Source: Jiangella ureilytica (GTDB taxonomy: Bacteria > Actinomycetota > Actinomycetes > Jiangellales > Jiangellaceae). Taken from it: a stretch of 35,699 nucleotides of DNA. Under the pieces are notes generated by a model. That model saw only the letters and a list, made by a program, of their open reading frames with translations, was not told the origin of the DNA and did not search any database. Location: positions 1-35,699 of the forward strand of contig NZ_SMKL01000063.1 of the NCBI RefSeq assembly GCF_004348545.1. Reading direction: 5' to 3'. Of the stretch, positions 1 to 6,972 are shown piece by piece. How positions within the stretch are numbered: the stretch's first letter is position 1; each line of letters opens with the position of its first letter. The position numbers were made by a program, and so were the translations under genes.

Positions 1-118
1 CACCACCGGGAGGGACGAGTCTGCCGCTGGACCTCGAAGGTCACGCTGCCAAGGTCCTCTCCCAGTGGTGGAGGTGGACCAGCGGGAACTTCCCGCCGCT
101 GCTGATGTTGACGGATGA
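1..118. other. Foreign sequence fused to truncated IS256 transposase
   Basis: Homology of the neighbouring minus-strand transposase stops abruptly at about base 118-120, after a Gly-Trp-Gln-Arg that normally lies mid-protein. The remaining bases up to the window edge do not continue the IS256 reading frame. Read on the minus strand they give a short tail (GGKFPLVHLHHWERTLAA, then stop). This looks like the end of another element or the flank of a deletion, but I do not recognise the family. The window edge prevents further identification. Confidence 0.4.
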
Positions 119-874
119 GCGCTGCCATCCCGCGCCAATCAACACCGAGGCGATCGCGGCCTTCAGGCCGGTGTGGGCGTCGGAGATGACCAGCTGGACC
201 CCGGCCAGCCCGCGGGCCTTCAGGCCGCGCAGGAAGGCCGTCCAGAACGCGCCGTCCTCGCTGTCGCCGACATCGAACCCGAGCACCTCGCGGCGCCCGT
301 CGATGGTGACACCGGTGGCGATCACGACCGCTTGGGACACCACGCGGCGGTTCACCCGGGCCTTGCAGTAGGTGGCGTCGAGGAACACGTACGGATACGT
401 CGTCTCGGCTAGCGAACGGTCCCGGAAGCTGGCGACCTCGGTGTCGAGGTCGGCGCAGATCCGCGACACCTCGGACTTGGAGATCCCGCTGTCCGCGCCC
501 AACGCCTTAACCAGGTCGTCGACCTTGCGAGTCGACACCCCGTGCAGGTAGGCCTCCATGATCACGGCGAACAGGGCCTGGTCCACCCGTCGCCTGCGCT
601 CCAACAGACTCGGGAAGAACGATCCCGTGCGCAGCTTGGGGATCCGCAGTTCCAGATCCCCGGCCGTGGTCGACAGGGTCCGGGGTCGCGAGCCGTTGCG
701 CTGCGCGGTCCGATCCGCGCTGCGCTCCCACCGCTCGGCGCCGATCACCGCCGTCGCCTCGGTGTCGATCAACGCCTGATACATCGCCCGCGCCGCAGCA
801 CGGACCCGATCATCCACATCAGCGGCCCGCATCGCCTCGAGCACCTCAAGTAGGGCAGCATGGTCCAAGGCCAT
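41..874 (-). pseudogene. IS256-family (mutator type) transposase, 3' truncated
   Basis: This is the N-terminal two thirds of a DDE transposase of the IS256/IS1081 group. The open frame has 277 codons against about 400 for intact members. Typical features are the mutator-type N-terminal helical region, the segment ending LRTGSFFPSLLERRRR (about residues 81-96), the helix-turn-helix-like AYLHGVSTRKVDDLVKALG, the first catalytic Asp in FLDATY (D166) and the second in ISDAHTGL (D232). The third catalytic residue, a Glu in the missing C-terminal half, is absent. Family similarity ends at R252, and the last 25 codons are unrelated. The element therefore cannot transpose by itself. The start at 874 is supported by a family-like N-terminus. 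It sits beside a decayed esterase, which suggests insertion followed by deletion. Family call is firm; the exact cause of truncation is inferred. Confidence 0.85.
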
Positions 875-936
875 CGTGCGTCGTGTCCTCTCGTGAGAAT
901 CCCTAGTCAGGTCTCACTGACCCTCGCACGATGGCC
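869..936. repeat. 12-bp inverted repeat at transposase 5' end
   Basis: GGCCATCGTGCG at 869-880 (overlapping the transposase start codon) is repeated in perfect inversion as CGCACGATGGCC at 925-936. The 44-base interval contains CTAGTCAGGTCTCACTGACCC. It may form part of the left end or a regulatory hairpin of the IS256 element. The true terminal inverted repeat cannot be defined because the other end of the element is missing. Confidence 0.5.
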
Positions 937-1112
937 GCCCAACGCCACCGTCGACACGACGACGCTCCACAGCCAGGAACTCCACCACTCAGCGGGACGT
1001 CACCCCAACGGACCAACGAGGGTTGGCCCGACGAGTCAACGCGGGGGTGTGGCCCTCGACCCTTGACTAGCTCCACTCCGGCCCAGAGGCGGCAGTTGTG
1101 AGGGGGATGGCG

Positions 1113-1768
1113 CAGAGTGGCGAAGCGCCGGCCAGGCGATGCGGTTGTCGTCGTAGGACCAGATCAGGTACGGCTCGATCTGCGGCTCGGGGCCAACGGT
1201 GCGGTCGTCGAGCATCGGCATGAACAGGATCTGCCGTGCGATCACGGGGCCCCGCGTTCGCGGGCGAGGATCGTCAGGGCGGCGGCGAGTCCGACGCCGG
1301 CGCTGTCGCCCATCACGGCGATCCGTCCCGGGTCGACGCCGAGCTCGGGCGCTCGGTCGATCAGCCGGCTCAACGCTGCGTAGCCGTCCTCGACGGGTGT
1401 CGGATGCGGTACTCGGGCGCGCGACGGTACTCGACTGACAGGAACGGCACGCCGCTCTCGGACACGTAGCGGGCGACGGGTCCGTCGACCTGGTCGATGT
1501 GGCCGAAGATGTAGCCGCCGCCGTGGAAGAAGACCGCGCGGGTCAGCGGACCGTGATTCGAGCACCGTTGCCGGTCGGTACGTGGTGGTCGGTGACGGTC
1601 ACGTCGGCGGGGATCGGCAGGCGGCGCTTGCGGCGGCGAGGATCGGCTCCCACATGGCTCGGCGTCCGGTGATGTCGCCAACCGCCGGTGGGGTAGTCGC
1701 CGCCATGGCCTCGCCCATGGGGCGAGGGCCGCGGCGACTTCGGGATCGAGGTTCAGGGTCATGGTCAT
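1113..1768 (-). pseudogene. Alpha/beta hydrolase (HSL-type esterase), frameshifted and truncated
   Basis: This is the remnant of a hormone-sensitive-lipase-type esterase. Three reading frames must be joined to recover the family sequence. The start MTMTLNLDPEVAAALAP (1768 leftward) shifts near 1720 into a frame reading MGEAMAATTPPAVGDITGRR. The oxyanion motif HGGGYIFGH and the segment FLSVEYRRAPEYR lie in the first frame again. The nucleophile elbow GDSAGVGLAAALTILARERG lies in another, and MPMLDDRT with YDDNRIAWPAL in a third. The C-terminal part with the catalytic Asp and His is gone, and similarity ends at about 1113. It starts 32 bases after the oxidoreductase gene on the same strand, so the two probably once formed one MarR-controlled operon. 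At least three frame changes make a sequencing error an unlikely sole cause. Confident as a pseudogene. Confidence 0.85.
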
Positions 1769-1800
1769 CCTTGCGGGGTTGGCGAGTTGAGCCGGGAGTG

Positions 1801-2739
1801 TCAGACGGCGGGCGGGACGGCCACGACCTTGCCGTGGATCTCTCCGGTGGCGGCGTGTTCGTGAATCGCGGGCAGCTCGCTCAGCGGCACGCGCCGGGCG
1901 ATCTCGACGTGGAGGTCACCGCTGTCGATGAGGGCGACGAGGTTCGAGAGCACGTCTTCGTCGGGGTGGACGAAGATCGTGACCGCGCGCACGTTCCGCT
2001 CCTCGTCGCCGGGCGTTGTCACGGTCGGTGTCGTGGAGACGACCACGCCGCCATCACGGACCCGTGCCACCAGGGCGGCGAATCCGCCAGGGGTGATCGG
2101 GGCCAGGTTGAGCAGCACATCGACGGGCTCGGTCACCGCGTCGAGCACGGACGTGGCCGTGTGGTCGATGGTCTCGTCCGCACCGGCCGCCTCGACGATC
2201 TCTCTGCTGCGCGGGCTCGCTGTGGCGATGACGTACGCACCGGCGCGCTTGGCCAGCTGCACGGCGTACCCGCCGACCGGGCCGCCGGCGCCGTTGATCA
2301 GCAATCGCTGGCCTGCCCCGAGGTCACCAGCCTCGAACAGCGCCTGCGAGGCGGTGAGCCCGACCGACGGCAACCCGGCAGCGTCCGCCAGCGGGATGCG
2401 AGTGGGTGCCTTCACCAGTACGTTCGCCGGGGCGACGACGTACTGCGCTGCTGAGCCGTCGGCACTCATGGGGATGAGTCCGACGACGTTCTCGCCCACG
2501 GTGAGGCCTTCCACCCCCTCGCCGAGTGCGTCGATCGTGCCGGAGACGTCGTAGCCCGGAACGTGCGGCAGCGTGATCGGGATCGGCAGGAAGCCGCCGC
2601 GAATGCCGCCGTCGGCCGGGTTGTACGCCGACCCGGCGACCTGGATACGTACCTCACCCGCGCCGGGGACCGGCTGGTCGGCGTCTTCGTAGCGCAGAAC
2701 GTCTGGGCCGCCCGTTTCGTGGAACCGTACTGCCTTCAT
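1801..2739 (-). CDS. Zinc-less medium-chain dehydrogenase/reductase (quinone oxidoreductase type)
   Basis: A 312-residue NAD(P)-dependent oxidoreductase of the quinone oxidoreductase branch of the MDR superfamily. It has an N-terminal GroES-like domain (MKAVRFHETGGPDVL, then GYDVSGTIDALGEGV around residues 62-77). The Rossmann fold carries the nucleotide-binding motif GAGGPVGG at residues 150-157. The catalytic and structural zinc ligands of alcohol dehydrogenases are absent, as expected for this branch. Such enzymes reduce quinones or alpha,beta-unsaturated carbonyls in the cytosol; the substrate cannot be read from sequence. The ATG at 2739 is preceded by AAGGGAAAGAG. The gene diverges from marR, and three copies of one palindrome lie in the shared control region, so repression by that MarR protein is likely. 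The esterase pseudogene follows on the same strand. Confidence 0.9.
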   Translation of the reverse strand: MKAVRFHETGGPDVLRYEDADQPVPGAGEVRIQVAGSAYNPADGGIRGGFLPIPITLPHVPGYDVSGTIDALGEGVEGLTVGENVVGLIPMSADGSAAQYVVAPANVLVKAPTRIPLADAAGLPSVGLTASQALFEAGDLGAGQRLLINGAGGPVGGYAVQLAKRAGAYVIATASPRSREIVEAAGADETIDHTATSVLDAVTEPVDVLLNLAPITPGGFAALVARVRDGGVVVSTTPTVTTPGDEERNVRAVTIFVHPDEDVLSNLVALIDSGDLHVEIARRVPLSELPAIHEHAATGEIHGKVVAVPPAV

Positions 2740-2761
2740 GATCTCTTTCCCTTCGATGATG

Positions 2762-2837
2762 TGCTTCGAACTCGAAGCAACTGAGAATCACCGTAACACT
2801 GCTTCGAACTAGAAGCAAGTGCTTCGAATTGGAAGCA
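2762..2837. promoter_or_regulatory. Three MarR-type operators in divergent promoter
   Basis: Three near-identical 18-bp palindromes are visible: TGCTTCGAACTCGAAGCA (2762-2779), TGCTTCGAACTAGAAGCA (2800-2817) and TGCTTCGAATTGGAAGCA (2820-2837). For the minus-strand oxidoreductase, TTGCTT (2818-2813), 17 bases and TACGGT (2795-2790) make a plausible -35/-10. The middle operator fills the spacer and the 2762-2779 copy lies at the start of the transcript. For marR, TAGACT (2841-2846) sits only 6 bases before the ATG at 2853, which implies a leaderless message, and the third operator covers its -35 region. The palindromes are seen directly; repression is inferred from MarR family behaviour. Confidence 0.85.
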
Positions 2838-2852
2838 CGATAGACTCGGCTC

Positions 2853-3374
2853 ATGACCTCCTCGCCTCCCTCCTTGGATGCCACGCAACTGGGTGCATAC
2901 TTCGCTCTCATCGAGGCGAGCAGCCTGCTGAAGCACGCCGTGGAGCAGCAGTTGCGCGACGCCGGCGATCTCAGTTATGTGCAGTTCCAGCTCCTGGCCA
3001 CTCTCGGCGACTCCTCGACAGGCAGCCGGCGGATGACCGATCTGGCTGACGGCGTCGTCTACAGCCGCAGTGGGCTGACCTACCAGGCCCAGACACTGGA
3101 GAAGCGGGGCCTCGTGACCCGGACGCCGTCCACCGATGACGAGCGCAGCATCACCGTCACCATCACCGAGGAAGGACGTGCCGTGCTCGCGGGGGTCTTC
3201 CCGGGTCACGTGGCTGTCCTCGAGGACCTGCTGTTCGCCGTGCTGTCCCGCTCCGACATCGAGACACTGGCCGACATCCTGACCCGCGCGCGAGACCACA
3301 TGCGTCAGACGCCGCCGCGATCGGCGGAACCGCGGCGGCGCAAGAAGATGGCCGGCACCGACCAGGCTCCGTAG
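2853..3374 (+). CDS. MarR family transcriptional regulator
   Basis: A 173-residue winged-helix regulator of the MarR family. The DNA-binding part runs through RRMTDLADGVVYSRSGLTYQAQTLEKRGLVTRTPSTDDERSITV, about residues 62-108; the DDERS turn is the characteristic wing. MarR proteins bind as dimers to 16-20-bp palindromes and usually lose affinity on binding a small phenolic or oxidant ligand. The three matching palindromes between this gene and the divergent oxidoreductase are its expected targets and would give both autoregulation and control of the reductase. The C-terminus is basic (RSAEPRRRKK). No ribosome-binding site precedes the ATG, and a -10-like TAGACT lies just upstream, which fits leaderless translation. 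The ligand is unknown. Confidence 0.9.
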   Translation: MTSSPPSLDATQLGAYFALIEASSLLKHAVEQQLRDAGDLSYVQFQLLATLGDSSTGSRRMTDLADGVVYSRSGLTYQAQTLEKRGLVTRTPSTDDERSITVTITEEGRAVLAGVFPGHVAVLEDLLFAVLSRSDIETLADILTRARDHMRQTPPRSAEPRRRKKMAGTDQAP

Positions 3375-3611
3375 AACGCAACAGACGTTGAGGGGCCGGG
3401 TGTGATTCCCGTGTCGGCGGACACCCAGATGTCTCACGCCCGTGCAAACCCGGCGTCGATCTCCTCGCGTGCAGAGCGCGGTGACGAGGATCGCGGCGGC
3501 GATGTCCGGGGCCGATGCGTCGAGCCAGCATCTCAGCAGCGGCGTCACCGATCAGAAATCCTCCGCCACGTCGTCAGTTCTGTCAGCCCTCTCGCACCGG
3601 TGGAAGGATTG

Positions 3612-4625
3612 ATGACCATGACCGACGCCAGACCGCTGGACGCCGACGAGGCCACGTTCATCGCGGCGGTCCGCTCCAACGACACGGCGCGGTTCGCGCT
3701 CATCACGGAAAGCCACCGGCGTGAGCTGCAGGTGCACTGCTACCGGATGCTCGCGAACTACGAGGACGCCCAGGACCTGACGCAGGAGACGTTCCTGCGA
3801 GCGTGGAACAAGCGGGAGTCGTTCAAGGGCCACGCGGCCTTGCGGACCTGGCTGTACCGGATCGCGACGAACGCCTGCCTCGACTTCCTGAAGAAGCGCA
3901 ACAGCCGCACACCCGTACCGTCCGAGCTGCCGGACCCCGGCTCCGAGGTGCTGTTCCTGCAGCCGTACCCCGACCGGATGCTCCCCGAGGACCCGCAGGA
4001 ATCGGTGGTGGCGCGGGAGACGATCGAGCTGGCGTTCATCGTCGCCGTCCAGCACCTGCCGCCGCGACAGCGGGCGGTGTTCATCCTGCGCGACGTCCTC
4101 GGCTGGCCGGCGTCGAAGGCCGCCGACGCCCTCGAGCTGACCGTCGCATCGGTCACCAGCGCACTCCAGCGGGCCCGTGTCACGATGCGCGAGCAGCTGC
4201 CCGCCCGCCGCCTCGACTGGCGCAGCCCCGCCACCCACGAGCTGTCGAATGACGAGCGCGGTGTGGTGAAGTCGTACATCGACGCCCATGAGCGCAACGA
4301 CCTCGACGGGCTGATGTCCCTGCTGCGCGACGACCTGCGCTTCGCGATGCTGCCCGATCCGGGCACCGTGACCACGACGGCCAAGGGCGCGGTGGACGGC
4401 TGGGTCTCCGGTGGGCTCTTCCAGCGAGGCCACGACGACTGGCGCGGTATCACCACGACGGTCAACCGCATGCCTGCCGCCGTCCTGTACCTGCGCACCC
4501 CCGACGACCCCGAGTACCGGCTGTTCGCCATCGCGGTCCTGCACATCGTCGACGGGAAGATCGCCGAGCTCACCGGATTCGACGCCACCGACGCACCATG
4601 GCTGGACCTGCCCCCGACACTGTGA
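3612..4625 (+). CDS. RNA polymerase sigma-70 factor, ECF type with SnoaL-like domain (TIGR02960/SigX5 type)
   Basis: A 337-residue extracytoplasmic-function-like sigma factor. Region 2 spans about residues 28-96 (CYRMLANYEDAQDLTQETFLR and the -10-recognition segment RTWLYRIATNACLDFLKKR). The motif FLQPYPDRMLP (115-125) in the linker is typical of the TIGR02960/SigX5 group. Region 4 spans about 145-195 (LPPRQRAVFILRDVLGW, helix-turn-helix up to RARVTMREQLP). The remaining 140 residues form a SnoaL/NTF2-like domain (VVKSYIDAHERNDLDGLMSLLRDD onward) ending at W-L-D-L-P. In related factors this domain modulates activity in place of a classical anti-sigma factor. The ATG at 3612 is chosen because GGAAGG stands 5 bases upstream; an upstream in-frame GTG at 3402 adds residues unlike the family. 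No anti-sigma gene is adjacent. Confidence 0.9.
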   Translation: MTMTDARPLDADEATFIAAVRSNDTARFALITESHRRELQVHCYRMLANYEDAQDLTQETFLRAWNKRESFKGHAALRTWLYRIATNACLDFLKKRNSRTPVPSELPDPGSEVLFLQPYPDRMLPEDPQESVVARETIELAFIVAVQHLPPRQRAVFILRDVLGWPASKAADALELTVASVTSALQRARVTMREQLPARRLDWRSPATHELSNDERGVVKSYIDAHERNDLDGLMSLLRDDLRFAMLPDPGTVTTTAKGAVDGWVSGGLFQRGHDDWRGITTTVNRMPAAVLYLRTPDDPEYRLFAIAVLHIVDGKIAELTGFDATDAPWLDLPPTL

Positions 4626-4949
4626 TCACACATGTCCCCATCGTCGACGAGTCCAGCGCACGGGCCGGCCTCACCGAAGTCACCGCGGAATGAGCACCCG
4701 ACCAGCTGAACACCACTGCGACAACGCCAACACCACCGCCCCGCCGGCGTTGCCGGCGGGGCATCCTCATGCCCGACGACCATCGTCACGACCAACGAGG
4801 CCGTCGTGCTCATCTCCAGCGGGTCGGTCAACAGCTCGCTCGGACGCAAGAGGCGCCGGGGGAAGGTTCCCTCATGGCCGAGGGGTCCACGGTGAGCGCG
4901 CCAGGAAGGACTTCGACCTGGCCTCACGAGCCGAGCATCTGGCCCGCGC
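4626..4949. other. Gene-free interval with strong hairpin
   Basis: These 324 bases separate the sigma factor from the converging RibD-like gene. I see no coding frame with recognisable content on either strand. The only clear structure is the hairpin at 4738-4762. The stretch from about 4790 to 4940 looks like degraded coding DNA by base composition, but I cannot assign it to a family. Confidence 0.6.
4738..4762. terminator. Perfect 11-bp stem hairpin, putative bidirectional terminator
   Basis: GCCCCGCCGGC (4738-4748), loop GTT and GCCGGCGGGGC (4752-4762) form an 11-bp perfect, all but G-C-only stem. It lies between convergent genes (sigma factor on plus, RibD-like protein on minus), where a terminator is expected. 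No U-tract follows, which is common in high-GC actinobacteria. Function as terminator is inferred. Confidence 0.65.
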
Positions 4950-5534
4950 TCATCGCCTCGTCTCGTATCGGGTCAGCACCACGCCGCCGGGAAACGTCCG
5001 CGTCTCCACCAGGATCAGGTTCACCCAGGTGTCCAGGGCTGTGAAGAACGGCGGGCCGCCGCCCACCAGGACCGGATAGGTGACGATCGCGTACTCGTCG
5101 ATCAGCCCGGCCCGCATGGCCGCCGCGGCGAGTGTGGCACCGACGATGTCCATGGCGCCGCCGTCGTCGGCCTTGAGCCTGGTGATCTCGGTGACCGCGT
5201 CGCCGGTGACCAGGCGGGTGTTCCAGTCGACCGAACTGATCGTCGAGGAGAACACCACCTTCGGCATGTCCCGCCAGCGGCGGGCGAACTCGATCTCCGC
5301 CGGTGTGGCACCCGGCTGCTGGTCGGCCGTCGGCCAGTGGGAACTCATCGTCTCCCACAGCTTGCGCCCATACAGCGCCAGGCCCGTCGCCGCCACCCGG
5401 TCTGACCACCACTGGAACAGCTCGTCGCTCGACGACGAGTCCGGTCCCTCACCCCCACTCCAGCCGAGGTCGTCGCCGGGCGCGGCGATGTAGCAGTCCA
5501 GAGTCACATTCATCCCGAAGATCAATTTCCGCAT
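4950..5534 (-). CDS. Dihydrofolate reductase family protein (RibD C-terminal domain)
   Basis: A 194-residue stand-alone RibD-C/dihydrofolate-reductase-like domain. The N-terminal strand and signature MRKLIFGMNVTLDCYIAAPGDD are followed by LALYGRKLWETM (about residues 52-63), PKVVFSSTI, and the C-terminal block MDIVGATLAAAAMRAGLIDEYAIVTYPVLVGGGPPFF, which carries the family's LIDE and GGG motifs. Members bind NADPH and reduce small heterocycles, but most bacterial stand-alone copies have no assigned substrate. ATG at 5534 is chosen because GGGAGG lies 9 bases upstream and it matches the family start; the frame stays open further upstream without family similarity. Single gene converging on the sigma factor, with a hairpin between them. 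Confidence 0.85.
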   Translation of the reverse strand: MRKLIFGMNVTLDCYIAAPGDDLGWSGGEGPDSSSSDELFQWWSDRVAATGLALYGRKLWETMSSHWPTADQQPGATPAEIEFARRWRDMPKVVFSSTISSVDWNTRLVTGDAVTEITRLKADDGGAMDIVGATLAAAAMRAGLIDEYAIVTYPVLVGGGPPFFTALDTWVNLILVETRTFPGGVVLTRYETRR

Positions 5535-5636
5535 CGTGCCAGCCTCCCGTGAGTCGCTCTCACACGTACAGACGAGCGCGGCGCGGAAACCTGATCGGCG
5601 CGCGATCTGCGCCCGCAGGTCGTCCACGCGTTCCGG

Positions 5637-5671
5637 ACCCGGCACGGCGTACCCGGCACGGCGTACCCGGC
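5637..5671. repeat. 14-bp tandem repeat, 2.5 copies
   Basis: ACCCGGCACGGCGT occurs twice in direct succession (5637-5650, 5651-5664) and is followed by a seven-base partial copy. It lies in the 193-base gap between the RibD-like gene and the end of the hydrolase operon. No function is evident; it is too short and too few in copies to be a known repeat class. Confidence 0.6.
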
Positions 5672-5713
5672 GCGTTGGGTCGGCGGGACCGGCGACGATC
5701 ACGTGTTCGGGCA

Positions 5714-5732
5714 CATGACGACGCTCGTCATG
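5714..5732. terminator. 8-bp palindromic hairpin at end of hydrolase operon
   Basis: CATGACGA (5714-5721), loop CGC, TCGTCATG (5725-5732) is a perfect inverted repeat that overlaps the stop codon of the GH1-like gene, the last gene of the minus-strand operon. It could act as a terminator or an RNA-stabilising 3' end. There is no U-tract, and the overlap with the coding region makes the call uncertain. Confidence 0.35.
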
Positions 5733-6972
5733 GCGCTGTCGCCGCGCGGGCGTGCGCGTGGAATCGGTCGGCGACGGGGTTGCGGACCCGTCGCAGCACG
5801 CCGGCGCCGTCCTCGACGAGGTCCCACAGGCCCATGGCGAGGTGGTGGTCCATCGGCCGGCCGGTGCCCTCGCGGTAGGTCCACTCGACCATGTCGGTGA
5901 GCGGCCACCAGGTGTACCCGACCACGTCGAGGCCGTCCGACCGCAGCCGCCGGACCTCGGCGACCGACGCGTCCAGCCACGCCAGCCGTTCCTCGACCGT
6001 GCCGGTGACGCAGGTCTCGGTCAGGAAGACCGGGCAGTCGTACCGGCCGGCGAACGTCGTCAGGACGTCGGCCAGTCCCGCCGTCCAGTCGTTGCGCCGC
6101 GGCCTCGGGTCGGCGAACGAGCCGACGTGGTCGACCTCGTCGAGCAGTTCCGTCGACAGCAGCGGGTAGTAGTTCACGCCCATGACGTCGGGCTGCGCGG
6201 TGTTCGCCTGTGACCAGGCGAGGTCGTGGTCGGTGAAGCCGTTGGCGGTGAGGAAGCCGACCAGCGGGTGTGCGGCGTCGACCCGCCCGGTCACCAGGTC
6301 CTCGACCAGCAGGGCCCGGTGGCGCAGGAACTCCACCTCCGCGGCCCGCCCCGGCAGCGTGCTGTCGAACCGGAACGCGGCCTCCACATGGACGAACGTC
6401 GCCTCCGGCGACACCGCGGCGACGGCACGCTGGGTCTCGACGATGCCGCGCACGATGGCCCGCAGCAGCTTCACGAACCCGTCGGTCCCGGTCAGCGAGG
6501 GTGGCCACACGCCGTACTGCCCGCAGAACAGCACGTTGAGCATGGGCTCGTTCAGTGGGGTGAAGTCGCGCAGCACGTCGCCGTACCGCTCGGCGACTCG
6601 CGCCGCGTACTCCGCGACCAGCTCCGGGTAGGCGGCGTTGACGAACTGGTTGTCGAGCCACAGCGGCGTGCCGTAGTGCATGAGGTCGACGATGGTGACG
6701 AGCCCGAGGTCGTGGATGTGCTCGACCACCTGGTCCAGCCAGCTCCAGTCCCACCGTCCGCGCTCGGGGTTGACCCGGTACCAGGGGATGCCCCACCGGA
6801 TCATCGAGGCGCCGACGTCGCGGGCGTAGGTGAGGTCCTCGCGCCAGAAGTGGTAGTGCTGTGTCAGCTCGTACTCGTCGAGGGCGCGAGCGCCGGGCCC
6901 GGCCTGCGGCACGAACGTGTCCTCGAATCCGACGGCGAACCGGAGCTCGCCGTCCTGGTACCAGCGGGTCAT
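5728..6972 (-). CDS. GH1-like glycoside hydrolase
   Basis: A 414-residue retaining glycoside hydrolase related to family 1 (beta-glucosidase/beta-galactosidase clan A). Visible active-site elements are MHYGTPLWL (H99), the acid/base in TPLNEPMLN (E142), GVNYYP (residues 265-270) and the nucleophile candidate in FLTETC (E319); classical GH1 reads TENG at the last site. The usual N-terminal Gln motif is replaced by FAVGFEDTFVPQ, and the protein is shorter than typical GH1 enzymes (about 450), so it is a divergent branch. There is no signal peptide, so it acts inside the cell. The ATG at 6972 overlaps the stop of the GH51 gene (ATGA), showing translational coupling in the arabinofuranosidase operon. 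It may trim a non-arabinose sugar such as galactose or glucose from the imported oligosaccharide; that is inference. Confidence 0.8.
   Translation of the reverse strand: MTRWYQDGELRFAVGFEDTFVPQAGPGARALDEYELTQHYHFWREDLTYARDVGASMIRWGIPWYRVNPERGRWDWSWLDQVVEHIHDLGLVTIVDLMHYGTPLWLDNQFVNAAYPELVAEYAARVAERYGDVLRDFTPLNEPMLNVLFCGQYGVWPPSLTGTDGFVKLLRAIVRGIVETQRAVAAVSPEATFVHVEAAFRFDSTLPGRAAEVEFLRHRALLVEDLVTGRVDAAHPLVGFLTANGFTDHDLAWSQANTAQPDVMGVNYYPLLSTELLDEVDHVGSFADPRPRRNDWTAGLADVLTTFAGRYDCPVFLTETCVTGTVEERLAWLDASVAEVRRLRSDGLDVVGYTWWPLTDMVEWTYREGTGRPMDHHLAMGLWDLVEDGAGVLRRVRNPVADRFHAHARAATAP

Noticed and set aside
3402-3611. 70-codon N-terminal extension of the sigma factor
   Set aside because: The family starts near MTMTDARPLD; GGAAGG precedes that ATG, while the upstream GTG has no site.
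5535-5714. 60-codon N-terminal extension of the RibD-like protein
   Set aside because: No similarity to the family, contains the 14-bp tandem repeat, and a good ribosome-binding site stands before the internal ATG at 5534.
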